Notes: generated from the sequence alone by a model not told the origin. 64,000 nucleotides of DNA from Pyxidicoccus caerfyrddinensis (GCF_010894405.1 NZ_JAAIYA010000013.1:62001-126000), one strand, 5' to 3'; shown: positions 43,424-52,852, counted from the first letter of the stretch. Numbers and translations: made by a program.

Positions 43424-44302
43424 TCAACCGCCGAGGCGGACCTTCTCGGGCCATACCTGGAGCCGCTCGAAGAGCTTGGCGAAGGTCTCACGGGAGACAT
43501 TCAGGCGTTCGAGCCAGAGGCGGAAGTACCGGTCGAGCGCCTCGCGCCGGGGATGCGTCCGCTCGTGGTGCAGCAGGAAGTCCTTGTAGTTCTGCACCTT
43601 GTCCGCGCGCAGCATGTCGGCCACGTCCGGCAGCGGTCCGAGCGCGATTTCGTCGGTCGAAGCCACCTCGCGGTGGGACAGATACGCGTTGGCGATGTTG
43701 CGGTACTCCATGGCGAGCGCGAGCACCTGGGGCGAGTCGGTGACCTCGTGGAGGCGGGGGAAGCTCTCCGCGAGGTCCTCGTCGCTCTGCACGAGCGGGT
43801 GGAGGCACCACGCGCGTCTCGCGGCGTCGCTGGCCTCGAAGTGCCGCAGCACGCCGAGCCCCTCGTCGATGTGGCTCATGTAGTCGACGCCGCTGCGCGC
43901 CGCCCTGCGGGAGCCGTAGTGGCGCTCGATGGCGCGGTACTCCCGCGTCGTCGTGAAGCGTCCCGAGACGACGTAGGGCACTCCTCGCTTGGTGAAGTAC
44001 GCCTCCAGGTTGCAGTCGGGGGCCGTGACGAAGGGGAGGTCGGTCGCCGCGAGGTAGCGGGAAAGGTGCCCCCGACCCCGGTGGGGAGCCAGCACGTAGA
44101 CGGACTGGCGGAGGGTCCCCTCGGAGTCACGGGTGGTCGTGCGGGCGCCCCAGGTCGCGCCGTGCTCATCGGTGAGGGGCGTGACGGCGCCCGTCCAGGT
44201 GTAGCCGTCCATGAGCCCCTGCACGGCGCGACGCTCGAAGTAGCGCGAAGCCCCCTCGAAGTCGGGCGCGTCCATGTCGAAGCGGGTGGCGCTGGCGGTC
44301 AT
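43424..44302 (-). CDS. uncharacterised protein with GNAT-like N-half
   Basis: In this 292-residue protein, about residues 60-120 contain LAPHRGRGHLSRYL, resembling the acetyl-CoA loop (R/Q-x-x-G-x-G) of GNAT acetyltransferases, followed by CNLEAYFTKRGVPYV as in their last strand. The C-terminal half has MSHIDEGLGVLRHFEAS and WCLHPLVQSDEDL, histidine-containing helices suggestive of an HD-like fold, but the metal set is incomplete to my eye. I do not recognise a named family. ATG 44302 begins a plausible N-terminus; the frame extends to 44350. Confidence 0.6.
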   Translation of the reverse strand: MTASATRFDMDAPDFEGASRYFERRAVQGLMDGYTWTGAVTPLTDEHGATWGARTTTRDSEGTLRQSVYVLAPHRGRGHLSRYLAATDLPFVTAPDCNLEAYFTKRGVPYVVSGRFTTTREYRAIERHYGSRRAARSGVDYMSHIDEGLGVLRHFEASDAARRAWCLHPLVQSDEDLAESFPRLHEVTDSPQVLALAMEYRNIANAYLSHREVASTDEIALGPLPDVADMLRADKVQNYKDFLLHHERTHPRREALDRYFRLWLERLNVSRETFAKLFERLQVWPEKVRLGG

Positions 44303-44412
44303 GCGCGCAGCGTATGTCATTGGGTGAGCGAATCCGTCCATGACGCACACGGACCTCTCACCTGGGAACGGGCCGGCAGCGCATCCTCTCGGTGCTGGAG
44401 GGGAGGACGGTC

Positions 44413-45708
44413 ATGGGCGCGAACCAACTCGTTGGGCTCGCATTGCTCACGGTCCTGCTGGCGGGGCCGGCCGGCGCGGACGAGGACGTGCCCGACCTCC
44501 AGTGGAGGCGGTTCGAGCTTCGCCTGGACGGCTACATCCGCGCCGGGCTCGGCACCAGCCGGAGCGGGGCGACGCAGGCCGCCTTCGCGGCGCCAGGGGC
44601 CCGGGCCAAGTACCGGCTCGGCAACGAGCCGGAGACGTACTTCGAGCTGGGCGCGGATGGGCGCTACCGCCTCGGTGACACCCCGGACACACCCACCATC
44701 CAGGGCTACTTCCTGACCGCAGGCTACGCGCCCATGGGGCGGAGCTTCGAGCTGGGGATAAATGACATCGTTCAGGCGTACTTCGCGTTCGACAACTTCT
44801 GGCCGGGGTTCCGGGTGTGGCTCGGGCGGCGCTACTACGAACGCAAGGACATCCACCTGAATGACTACTTCTGGCTCAACCCCGGACAGGGCGCGCACGC
44901 CGGCCTCGGGCTGGACAGGCGTCTGAAGGGAGGCAGCGAGCTGAAGGCCGTGGTGTTCCGGCTGGAGGACTCGGAGGCGCCGGAGGGCGGAGTGCTCAAC
45001 AGCACCACGCTGGACCTGCGCCTCGCGGGGCTCCGAACGAACTCGAGTGGCGTCCTCACTCTCTGGGGGCAGTACGCCCTCCGGCACCGGAATACCTCTG
45101 CGTCATTCCCGGAGCGCAACGGCTTTGGCCTCGGGTTCTGGCATGACCAGGACCGGGTGTTCGGACTCGACAAGGTCAAGGACACGGTGGCAGTGCTGTA
45201 CCGGCACGGCGCCGCGCTGACCCAGGGCCCCACCAACGCCCGCCCCGTCCGGGAGGACCAGGGCTATGGCCTGGAGCGAGCGCGCGCCTGGGAAATCAAC
45301 AACAGCCTTCTGCTGGAGCCGCGGACCTCGTGGTCCCTTCAATGGGGGCTGGTGCTGCGCTGGGAGGACCGCGGGCTGGGCGAGGACGACACGGTGCGCT
45401 GGTTCAGCACGGGCGTGCGGCCGCTGTACTACGTGACTGACTTCGTGCACGTGGGCTTCGAGCTTGGCTACGACCACGTGGACAACGAACCGCTCGCCAG
45501 GAGCGGTGGACTCACCAAGGCCACCGCGCTGCTCCAGCTCTCCCGGGGCCGGGGCTACTTCACCCGGCCGGTGCTGCGGCTGTTCGCGACGGGCGCCTGG
45601 TGGAGCAGCGCGTTCCGCGGGCTCATCGGCGTCACGCCGGATGGTGCTCCGTATGGCAATGGCACCTGGGGCTGGACGGTGGGCTCCCAGCTGGAAGCGT
45701 GGTGGTAG
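44413..45708 (+). CDS. maltoporin (LamB)-like outer membrane porin
   Basis: The protein has 431 residues. ATG 44413 has GGGAGG upstream. A signal peptide ends near AGAD, then 16-18-strand barrel sequence follows: FELRLDGYIRAGLGTSRSGA, YRLGNEPETYFELGADGRY, FWPGFRVWLGRRYYERKDI, FTRPVLRLFATGAWWSS and the terminal aromatic LEAWW. These are LamB-family words (Arg-rich greasy slide and C-terminal aromatic). It should pass maltodextrin-like sugars through the outer membrane. No ABC sugar transporter or amylase gene is adjacent, so it is an orphan here. Confidence 0.9.
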   Translation: MGANQLVGLALLTVLLAGPAGADEDVPDLQWRRFELRLDGYIRAGLGTSRSGATQAAFAAPGARAKYRLGNEPETYFELGADGRYRLGDTPDTPTIQGYFLTAGYAPMGRSFELGINDIVQAYFAFDNFWPGFRVWLGRRYYERKDIHLNDYFWLNPGQGAHAGLGLDRRLKGGSELKAVVFRLEDSEAPEGGVLNSTTLDLRLAGLRTNSSGVLTLWGQYALRHRNTSASFPERNGFGLGFWHDQDRVFGLDKVKDTVAVLYRHGAALTQGPTNARPVREDQGYGLERARAWEINNSLLLEPRTSWSLQWGLVLRWEDRGLGEDDTVRWFSTGVRPLYYVTDFVHVGFELGYDHVDNEPLARSGGLTKATALLQLSRGRGYFTRPVLRLFATGAWWSSAFRGLIGVTPDGAPYGNGTWGWTVGSQLEAWW

Positions 45709-45710
45709 GC

Positions 45711-46847
45711 TCAGTCACAGCGGGGAAGCACTGGCGGCACGAGCAGCACGGCCAGGTTGTCCCGCCAGCAGTTCCCGGTGCCGGTGCCATTCCACAGCAG
45801 GTCGGCGCCGGGCGGCTGCGCGGGCGCGGTGCCGTTGCCCAGGGCCACGTTGCGCTGGATGCGCGTGTCCCTCGGGAAGGGATTGAAGCCGAGCGCGTCA
45901 CACTCGGGTGAACCGGGCTCCAGCCCGATGGCGCTGCACGAGTCCACGAGCGCGATGCCCACGGTGTCATTGTTCCAGACCCAGTTGTTCTCGATGCGGT
46001 TGCGCTCCCCGCCCACGGAAAGGATGCCGACGCCGGGAGGAATGATGCAGACCTCGTCACCGGGCTCGCACGTGTTGGGCCGGTTGTTGTCATACATCAC
46101 GTTGTGCGCGATGCGGTTGTCCTGGCTGACGAGGATGTCCGCGCCCGGCTCGATGAACATCACCAGCCCGGCGGTGTTCTGGAACGCGACGTTGTGCTCG
46201 ACCTGCACGCGGATGCTGCTCTCCACCTCGAAGCCATTGACGTTGTCGTAGGCCAGGTTGTGGTCCATCCGCACGTCATGGGACTGGCCCACGTAGATGC
46301 CGGTGTCGTTCGCGCCGGTCGCCACGCTCCGGACCACCCGGCCGGTGCCACAATGCGAGGGAAAGAGGCCATAGGCCGCGTTGTCGTGCGCGGCGACCGA
46401 GTCAATGAGCCAGTGGTCCACGCACAACATGAAGATGCCGTTCCTGTCGAAGCCCCTGATGGTGAAGCCCTCCACGAGCGACCCGTCGATGCGCTGGCGG
46501 CGCTGGCTCAAGCACTCGGCACCCGTAGCGCCGACGCGGGCCACGGCGATGCCGGTGTGCTGTCCGCCCGCGTTCTCCAGCACGACCGGCGCGCCCGGCC
46601 GGGGCTTCCCTATCAGCCGGATGTCGTCCTTGGAGATGACGACCGCGCACGTCCGGGCCGCGTTGGTGGGACAGGGGCGGCCGGGCTCACGGTAGAGGCC
46701 GGGAAGCACGAGCACGGTGTCGCCGGGCCTGGACCGGTCCACCGCCTCCTGGATGGACTCACCGGGATGGACGACGCGGGTGCGAGCGACGGCCGGGAGC
46801 GCACAGATGAGTGCGATGACGGCGCAGAGCCGGTGAACCGGGCGCAT
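45711..46847 (-). CDS. secreted right-handed parallel beta-helix protein
   Basis: The protein has 378 residues. ATG 46847 follows AGGAGAAGG. A signal peptide (ALICALPAVA) precedes a GESIQEAVDRSRPGDTVLVL-type start and repeated beta-helix coils: GFTIRGFDRNGIFML, NDTGIYVGQSHDVRMDHN, VNGFEVESSIRVQVEHN and GVGILSVGGERNRIENNWVW. This is the NosD/Beta_helix architecture found in polysaccharide lyases and surface proteins. Several Cys pairs could form disulfides. No catalytic signature is assigned. It is convergent with the porin gene with 2 bp between stops. Confidence 0.87.
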   Translation of the reverse strand: MRPVHRLCAVIALICALPAVARTRVVHPGESIQEAVDRSRPGDTVLVLPGLYREPGRPCPTNAARTCAVVISKDDIRLIGKPRPGAPVVLENAGGQHTGIAVARVGATGAECLSQRRQRIDGSLVEGFTIRGFDRNGIFMLCVDHWLIDSVAAHDNAAYGLFPSHCGTGRVVRSVATGANDTGIYVGQSHDVRMDHNLAYDNVNGFEVESSIRVQVEHNVAFQNTAGLVMFIEPGADILVSQDNRIAHNVMYDNNRPNTCEPGDEVCIIPPGVGILSVGGERNRIENNWVWNNDTVGIALVDSCSAIGLEPGSPECDALGFNPFPRDTRIQRNVALGNGTAPAQPPGADLLWNGTGTGNCWRDNLAVLLVPPVLPRCD

Positions 46848-47101
46848 GGACCTTCTCCTGGGAGCGCGAAGACGCCGAGCTCCGGCCGCCATACTGCCCA
46901 CGGGAATGAATGCGGAAAGCGGCTCGCGGGGCGGAGCGTGCAGGGGGTTCCAGACATAGACCCATGCCCCCGGGGCCGTCCGCACGACGGGCAGGCGGAC
47001 ACGACTTGGATGCGCTCTTGCGAGCACGTGTCACACGCGCCGCTCGCGGACTCCCTCTTCTGAAGGCACCTCGCTACGGGGCCCGCCGAAGGGGGAGTGA
47101 C

Positions 47102-49111
47102 ATGAATGGTTCGCGCCGCAGCGATGCGCCCGACGCACACAAAGCCGAATGCTGGCGGGTCACGAACCAGACGCATCACCGCTTGAAGATCCACGGCCAC
47201 GACGGAGCCCTGCTGCTCCTCTCCCCCCTGGAGCGGGACAAGCCCGTCGATCTCGCGAGGCTGGAGCATTTGGAGCTGGAGAAGCATGCGCAGGCGGGTC
47301 TGGTCCTCCTCCAAGCCGAGCCAGGCCGGTGGATGTGCTGGCGCCTCTTCCTCCGAACACTCGCGCTGCGGATGGCTACGATCCTGATGGCTACGCTCCT
47401 GCTCGTCGGGGTCCCCATCTTGATCTTGGGGTTCAAGCTGGTGCCGCAGTCCGTCATCTCCTCGATAAAGCTGTTGTACATCGCCCCGGCGGTGCTGGTG
47501 GTGGTGCTGGTGCTGTCGCTCTTGTTGCGAGAAAAGAGCGCTGGGCAGGAGCAACGAAATTGGATCCGGCAGAAACGCGACACGTGTCTGCTCTTCGCGG
47601 TCGGGCTCGGAATACCGCTCCTCGTCATCTTCGCGTCGACGGACTTCATGACCCATCTACGCGACGTGCCCAAGGCCTTCAATGAGCCTGGCCCTGACCT
47701 GTCCGTCGTGGCAGGTCGCACCCTGCAGCTCATCTTCGTCGCCGTGCTGTCACTGCTGCCCGCGATGCTCTTCTACGCCTTCGACCGGGAGCACCAGGCA
47801 ACGCTTCGGGACCGTTTCATCTTCCACATCCTCCGGTTCGACCCGTCGGTCCAGACCCGGCAGGACGTGATGGCGCGGTATGGCACCCGCATGGACGAGG
47901 CCTTCGGGCCCGAGCGACACCTGAGCTCCGCGGGCATCCTCCCTGCGCGGCGCTCACCGCTGATCGTGGCCTCGCTGGTGCTCAGCCTCGGCTGGACGCT
48001 CACGCTGCTCAATCTCGACAACCCTCCCCATCCCCAGGGACTGCCTGATGTGCTGTCACTCATCCAGCCCCAGCACACCACGTTCGCCTTCGGCTTCCTG
48101 GGCGCGTACTTCTATACGCTGCTCACGCTCTTCCGAAGCTACGCGCGCCGGGACCTCCAACCCAAGACGTACAGCCACATCGCGACCCGCGTCCTCACTG
48201 TCATGGTCCTGGCCTGGGTACTCGATGAGAGCTGGGCGATGATCCCTCCAGAGATGCTCCCCCAAGAGACGCGGCTCCACCCGCGGGCAGCTCTGCACAC
48301 GCTCGCCTTCGTGACGGGCATCATCCCCGAGACGGGACTGGTCTTCATCACCGAGCTCATGCGCACCACATTCCGGAAGGCGAAGCGACTCCTTCCCGGC
48401 TCGAGCAGCAAGGTCGTTGATCCGCATGAGCCGCTCACCAACCTGGAGGGGATTGACCTCTATGACCGCGCCCGCCTGGAAGACGAAGGCGTCACCAACG
48501 TCGAGGGGCTCGCACACCATGATGTGATCGAGCTGCTGTTGCAGACCCGCATTCCGGCCCCCCGGCTCCTGGACTGGGTCGACCAGGCCATTCTCCACCT
48601 CCATGCCAACGTCGACCGGCTGCAGGGCGCCAAGGGTAGGTTGTGCCGGGCCTGTCCACCCCGTTCCAGCCGGCGTGGTGCGAGGCGTCCGAAATCCCAG
48701 ATGTCGTCCCGGCTGCTCGAAAGCCTGCGCGAGTTCGGGATCCGCAAGGCCACCGACCTTGAACAATCGCTCGAACGCACTCGGAACGACAGAACCAGCC
48801 TCACCGCGGTCCTGAAGGAAAACCTGGACGACGCGGGCACGCTCCACCAGCTGCAGCTCCTGGTCTGCGTCATCGAGGATGAACAGTGGATGGAGAACCT
48901 GCGTGCGTGGGCCACGCGCCAGCCCCTCATGGAGCTCGAGGTCGACGCGTCCGGAAACCGCGCCCTGCATGATGCGCGGGAGTGGGAGCAGCGGGCCCGA
49001 GGTGCCCTGACATGCCTGTCTCCAGGGCGGGGCGTTCGTGCGTGCCAGGACTGGCACGTTCGGCTTCAGGCTCCGGGGCTTCGGGGAGCGCGCTGGCGCG
49101 TAAAGGCGTGA
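47102..49111 (+). CDS. 7-TM membrane protein with helical C-terminal region, unknown family
   Basis: The protein has 669 residues. ATG 47102 has GGGGGAG 4-6 nt upstream. A cytoplasmic N-terminus of about 80 residues leads to about seven transmembrane helices between residues 90 and 430 (such as ATILMATLLLVGVPILILGF and TTFAFGFLGAYFYTLLTLF). A soluble C-terminal part follows: LTNLEGIDLYDRARLEDEG, TNVEGLAHHDVIELLLQTRI and LLDWVDQAILHLH, resembling helix-hairpin-helix/DUF4332-like repeats. The last 40 residues look less protein-like. I do not recognise the family; a membrane sensor or signalling role is a guess. Confidence 0.7.
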   Translation: MNGSRRSDAPDAHKAECWRVTNQTHHRLKIHGHDGALLLLSPLERDKPVDLARLEHLELEKHAQAGLVLLQAEPGRWMCWRLFLRTLALRMATILMATLLLVGVPILILGFKLVPQSVISSIKLLYIAPAVLVVVLVLSLLLREKSAGQEQRNWIRQKRDTCLLFAVGLGIPLLVIFASTDFMTHLRDVPKAFNEPGPDLSVVAGRTLQLIFVAVLSLLPAMLFYAFDREHQATLRDRFIFHILRFDPSVQTRQDVMARYGTRMDEAFGPERHLSSAGILPARRSPLIVASLVLSLGWTLTLLNLDNPPHPQGLPDVLSLIQPQHTTFAFGFLGAYFYTLLTLFRSYARRDLQPKTYSHIATRVLTVMVLAWVLDESWAMIPPEMLPQETRLHPRAALHTLAFVTGIIPETGLVFITELMRTTFRKAKRLLPGSSSKVVDPHEPLTNLEGIDLYDRARLEDEGVTNVEGLAHHDVIELLLQTRIPAPRLLDWVDQAILHLHANVDRLQGAKGRLCRACPPRSSRRGARRPKSQMSSRLLESLREFGIRKATDLEQSLERTRNDRTSLTAVLKENLDDAGTLHQLQLLVCVIEDEQWMENLRAWATRQPLMELEVDASGNRALHDAREWEQRARGALTCLSPGRGVRACQDWHVRLQAPGLRGARWRVKA

Positions 49112-49193
49112 AACCCGGGCCGCGGTGGGCTCCGGGAGGGTGTGGCACCTTGCTTGCGATGGGAGGCGTCCATCACCCAAGGAGCCCCATCCC

Positions 49194-50546
49194 ATGAGCA
49201 ACCTGAAGCGTCCGCGTGTCTCCCTTGCTGTTCTTCCCTTCGCGATTCGCCACCGTGCGCTGGCGTTGAGCCTCGCCGCGCTTGCCACCGCTTGTGGAGC
49301 AGGTGACGCCGCGGAGTCGCCCGTGAAGGGTGCGTCACAGTCGCTCAGCTCACTGCCCGCGACGTGCCAGGACGTCAAGGCGGCCAACCCGCAGACTCCG
49401 GATGGCTTCGCCACGCTGTACGTGGGCGGGGATGTCGCCATGCCGTGGACCGCGTGGTGCCAGAACATGGCCGGCACGCCCTCCGAGTACCTCGCACTGG
49501 CGCGGACCGGCTCCGATACCAACTTCGCCCAGTACACCGCGGGAGGCTACTCGTCGGGCACCACCGCGCGGACCACGTATACGCGGCTGCGCATCGACCC
49601 CACCACGCTGCGGGTGAACACGGCGGACCAGGCGTTCTCCACCTCCGTCGGCGCCGTCAATCACGGGTCCACGCGGGTGACGGCCATGCCCTATGGCGTG
49701 GCCATGATGTGCAGCAACACCGGGCTGGCGCCGGCGAACCTCGACCTGCGGGGCACGCCGTTCGCGGTGGCCCCCGGCCAGTTCTCCGTCGGTGGCTCGA
49801 GCGCCAGGGGCAGCGCCGTGTACTCCGCATCCAACCAGGTGGTCAGCCTGTCTGGAGGCGGCTCCTGCGGCTGGGAGGCTCCCACGGGCAGCTTCAACCC
49901 CTTCAACCAGAGCGGCGCGCAGCTCCAGCTCCAGTACCGCGCCGCCAATCGGCCCGCGACCTGCCAGGACATCAAGGCCGCCAACCCGCAGGCGGTGGAT
50001 GGCGAGTACACGCTCCACGTCGACCAGGACCCCCTCAAGCCCTGGAGCGCGTGGTGCCAGAACATGGCCGGCACGCCCTCCGAGTACCTCCTGCTGGTCC
50101 AAACGGGCACGTCCAACTACTCCCAGTACACGGCGGGCGGGAACTCCCCGGGCACCGACGTGCGGACCACGTATACGCGGCTGCGCCTCGACCCCGTCAC
50201 CCTGCGGGTGAACACGGCGGACCAGACGTTCTCCACCTCTACCGGGGCGCTCCAGCACGGCGGCGATGAGCCGGTGACCTCCATGCCGTATGCCGCGGCC
50301 ATGGGTTGCAGCAAGTGGGGCGTGGGCAATGTGGACCTGCGGGGCACGCCGTTCGCGGTGGCCGCCGGCCAGTTCATGATTGGCGGCCTCTCGACCGGCG
50401 GCTCGTCGCACGCATACGGCGCGGGGAACCAGGTGGTGGGCCTGTCGGCCTACGGCGGCTGCGGCTGGGTCGCTCCCCTCAACAGCTTCAACCCCTTCAA
50501 CCAGAACGGCATGCCGCTGCTCCTGGTCTACTCCGGCGTCCTGTAG
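49194..50546 (+). CDS. lipoprotein with two GON domains
   Basis: The protein has 450 residues. ATG 49194 has AAGGAG 9 nt upstream. A lipoprotein-like signal (SLAALATACGAG) precedes two tandem GON-type repeats. Both start with TCQDVKAANP/TCQDIKAANP and contain WCQNMAGTPSEYL, QYTAGG, TTYTRLR and VNTADQ words, and end with FNPFNQ. The repeats are about 190 residues each and very similar, so the gene arose by internal duplication. GON domains are known from ADAMTS proteases and from secreted bacterial hydrolases; here they stand without a catalytic domain. Confidence 0.88.
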   Translation: MSNLKRPRVSLAVLPFAIRHRALALSLAALATACGAGDAAESPVKGASQSLSSLPATCQDVKAANPQTPDGFATLYVGGDVAMPWTAWCQNMAGTPSEYLALARTGSDTNFAQYTAGGYSSGTTARTTYTRLRIDPTTLRVNTADQAFSTSVGAVNHGSTRVTAMPYGVAMMCSNTGLAPANLDLRGTPFAVAPGQFSVGGSSARGSAVYSASNQVVSLSGGGSCGWEAPTGSFNPFNQSGAQLQLQYRAANRPATCQDIKAANPQAVDGEYTLHVDQDPLKPWSAWCQNMAGTPSEYLLLVQTGTSNYSQYTAGGNSPGTDVRTTYTRLRLDPVTLRVNTADQTFSTSTGALQHGGDEPVTSMPYAAAMGCSKWGVGNVDLRGTPFAVAAGQFMIGGLSTGGSSHAYGAGNQVVGLSAYGGCGWVAPLNSFNPFNQNGMPLLLVYSGVL

Positions 50547-50561
50547 CGTTTCGGCCGTCAT

Positions 50562-50589
50562 GATGCGCGGGCCCGGTGACCCGCGCATC
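50562..50589. terminator. 10-bp perfect hairpin between convergent genes
   Basis: GATGCGCGGG (50562-50571) pairs with CCCGCGCATC (50580-50589) over an 8-nt loop, between the GON gene (ends 50546) and the minus-strand Rossmann gene (ends 50622). It is a likely bidirectional terminator without a U-run. Confidence 0.7.
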
Positions 50590-50621
50590 GACGACTGCAT
50601 TCCCATGCCGGTGATGGACGC

Positions 50622-51650
50622 TCACCCCTCCAGTTGAGGTGACGCGCGGCGAATCCGGGCGCCGAAGTCCTTCAGGCGCTCGACCACGTAGGCGGGACTG
50701 AGCAGCCCCTCGGGGTGATGGAGTCCCGGCGCCACGGGAGGGCCGCCCGCGAGGCCGAGCAGTCGCTCCACCGCGAGCGCCACGCCCCGCGCGCTCAGGC
50801 CCGAGTGCACGTCCGCGTCAGTGATTTCGTGGCGCACGCGCCCCGTCGTCCCGTCCTCACGCTCGCCCGTGAGCTCGATGATGACCTCGTGGGACACGCC
50901 CTGGCCGCTGGGGCTGCTCGCCGCTTCCCGCACCGCGAAGTCGAGCCGGACCGTCCGCGCGTCCGTCGCCGCGGCGAGGCTCACCACGTCGAGCAGCGGA
51001 TAGGCCCGACCCCGCCACTTCGTCCCGTCCACGCCCACGAATTCACGTGTCGCGTCGTCTCCCTGCGCCCAGCGGAACTTCCCATCCTGGAGCAGCAGGG
51101 GATTCGGCACGGCCTTCGTCACGCGCTCCGTGTCGCCACGCGCCGCCGGTCCGCCCACGTCGTCCTCGTCGAAGACCGCGCTGATTTCAATGGCCTCGAC
51201 GCGGCGGAACTCCCTGGCGAAGTGAAGCGTCGCCAGCGTCACCGTCCCGCCCAGGAAGTGGCCCAGCAGGAGCACGGGCGAGCGGGTGGGGTGCTGGATG
51301 TAGCGCGCCACCGCCGGCCCGATGTCGAACACGAAGTCCGAGAAGGAGACGTAGGGCACGCCCTTCGCCTGCGCATACTTCATGGAGTTGAGCGAGTCGT
51401 CCTTCAGCAGCACGACCACCGCGCTGAAGGCCGCCGACTCGGGGAGGCCCAGGTCCTGGCGCTCCAGGTTGATGGTCATCGCCTCCGCGCCACCCAACTC
51501 CCTGGCGAGGGACTGGGCCTTGCCCACGTCTCGCACGCCCAGGGTGATGGGCAGCTCCGGTTGGAGTCGGCGAAGCGTCTTCGCGGCCCGGCTGCCGACG
51601 ACGCCGGAGCCTCCAATGATGAGGACGGGTTTCTGCGTGTTCGAGGACAT
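50622..51650 (-). CDS. saccharopine dehydrogenase-like NAD(P)-binding protein, copy 2
   Basis: This 342-residue protein has an N-terminal Rossmann motif VLIIGGSGVVGSRAAKTLRR and the family segment LKDDSLNSMKYAQAKGVPYV. It is a close paralogue of the gene just upstream (51762-52772), at about 60% identity by eye over the N-terminal 70 residues. The proteins resemble the saccharopine dehydrogenase NADP-binding family, whose members are mostly uncharacterised. It is cotranscribed with copy 1 and probably controlled by the TetR-type regulator divergent from that copy. Confidence 0.82.
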   Translation of the reverse strand: MSSNTQKPVLIIGGSGVVGSRAAKTLRRLQPELPITLGVRDVGKAQSLARELGGAEAMTINLERQDLGLPESAAFSAVVVLLKDDSLNSMKYAQAKGVPYVSFSDFVFDIGPAVARYIQHPTRSPVLLLGHFLGGTVTLATLHFAREFRRVEAIEISAVFDEDDVGGPAARGDTERVTKAVPNPLLLQDGKFRWAQGDDATREFVGVDGTKWRGRAYPLLDVVSLAAATDARTVRLDFAVREAASSPSGQGVSHEVIIELTGEREDGTTGRVRHEITDADVHSGLSARGVALAVERLLGLAGGPPVAPGLHHPEGLLSPAYVVERLKDFGARIRRASPQLEG

Positions 51651-51761
51651 GACGGTTACGCTCCTCTGGTCCCCTGGACCAGGGTTGTCTCTGCGGTGGG
51701 GAGGTGACGGTAGGAAGTCAGGGCGGCGGCAATGACAGACGTCGATGCCGCCTGCCGCGGG

Positions 51762-52772
51762 CTACGCGCGGCGAATCCGGGCGCCGAACTCCTCCAGGCG
51801 CCGGACCATGTACGCCGGATCGATGAGGACGTGAGGCAGGTACAGCCCCGGCGCCACGGGTGGGCCGCCCGCGAGGCCGAGCAGCCGCTCGACGGCGACG
51901 GCGACGCCCAGCGCCGTCACCGGTGCCTGGCCCGAGGGATGGACGATTTCGTGACGGACGCGCCCCTGCGTCCCGTCGTGCTTCCGTCCGCTCAGCTCGA
52001 TGATGATTTCCGTCGAGAACGGCTCACCACGCCGGCGTGCCGCCGACTCACCGACCACGAGGTCGAACCGGATGGAGCGCGCATCGGTCGCGGCCGAGAG
52101 GCTCAGCACGTCGAGCGGCGAGTAGGCCTGGCCCTGGAGCTTGCTTCCGTCCACGCCGATGAAGGTGCGCGTTGCTTCCTCACCGCTGACCCAGCGCCAC
52201 TTCCCGTCCTGGAGGAGCAGCACGCTGGGCGCCGCCTTCGTCAGGCGCTCGAAGTCGGCATACGCCGCCGGGCCGCCCAGGTCCTGCTCGTCGAGGACGG
52301 CCGCGAGCTCGATGGAGTCCAGGGTCTGGAACTCACGAGCGAAGTGGAGCGCCGGCAGCGTCGCCGCTCCCGCCAGCCAGTTGCTGTCCATGAGGATGGG
52401 CGCGCTCGTGGGCCTGTGGACGTAGTGCCCCACCTCGGGGCCCACCTCGAACACGCCCGTGGAGATGCTCACGTAGGGCAGCCCCTTGTCCTGCGCGTAC
52501 TTCATGGAGTTGAGCGTGTCGTCCTTCAGGAACATGACGACGGCGCCGTAGGCCCTCCCTTCGGACTGGCCCAGGTCACGTCGCTCCAGGTCGACCCGCA
52601 CCGAATCCGCGCCGCCGACCTCCTTCGCGACGGCATCCGCCCGGGTCAGGTCTCGCCCGCCAATCGTGATGGGCAGCGTGGGATGGAGCCGGCGAATCAT
52701 CTTCGCGGCCTGGGAACCAACGATGCCGGAGCCTCCAACGATGAGGACGGGTCTCTGCGTGTTCGCGGACAT
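51762..52772 (-). CDS. saccharopine dehydrogenase-like NAD(P)-binding protein, copy 1
   Basis: The 336-residue paralogue has VLIVGGSGIVGSQAAKMIRR, LKDDTLNSMKYAQDKGLPYV and the C-terminal VERLLGLAGGPPVAPGLYLP shared with copy 2. The two genes form a tandem duplication with a 111-bp gap. The 5' side faces a TetR gene with a palindromic operator (52832-52852) between them, so repression by that regulator is likely. The substrate is unknown; the Rossmann fold and family suggest a dehydrogenase or reductase on a small molecule. Confidence 0.83.
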   Translation of the reverse strand: MSANTQRPVLIVGGSGIVGSQAAKMIRRLHPTLPITIGGRDLTRADAVAKEVGGADSVRVDLERRDLGQSEGRAYGAVVMFLKDDTLNSMKYAQDKGLPYVSISTGVFEVGPEVGHYVHRPTSAPILMDSNWLAGAATLPALHFAREFQTLDSIELAAVLDEQDLGGPAAYADFERLTKAAPSVLLLQDGKWRWVSGEEATRTFIGVDGSKLQGQAYSPLDVLSLSAATDARSIRFDLVVGESAARRRGEPFSTEIIIELSGRKHDGTQGRVRHEIVHPSGQAPVTALGVAVAVERLLGLAGGPPVAPGLYLPHVLIDPAYMVRRLEEFGARIRRA

Positions 52773-52831
52773 GACGGCTGCGCTCCTCTGCCGGGTGGGG
52801 CAGGGCGGATGTGGATTCGAAATTCCCTACA

Positions 52832-52852
52832 ATTGGTAAGTTACCAATGGTA
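52832..52852. promoter_or_regulatory. TetR-type palindromic operator
   Basis: ATTGGTAA-G-TTACCAAT (52832-52848) is a perfect 8-bp inverted repeat with a one-base centre, overlapped by TACCA-A-TGGTA (52842-52852). It lies between the divergent TetR gene (start 52911) and the duplicated Rossmann genes (start 52772). AT-rich palindromes of this size are typical TetR-family operators. Confidence 0.82.
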
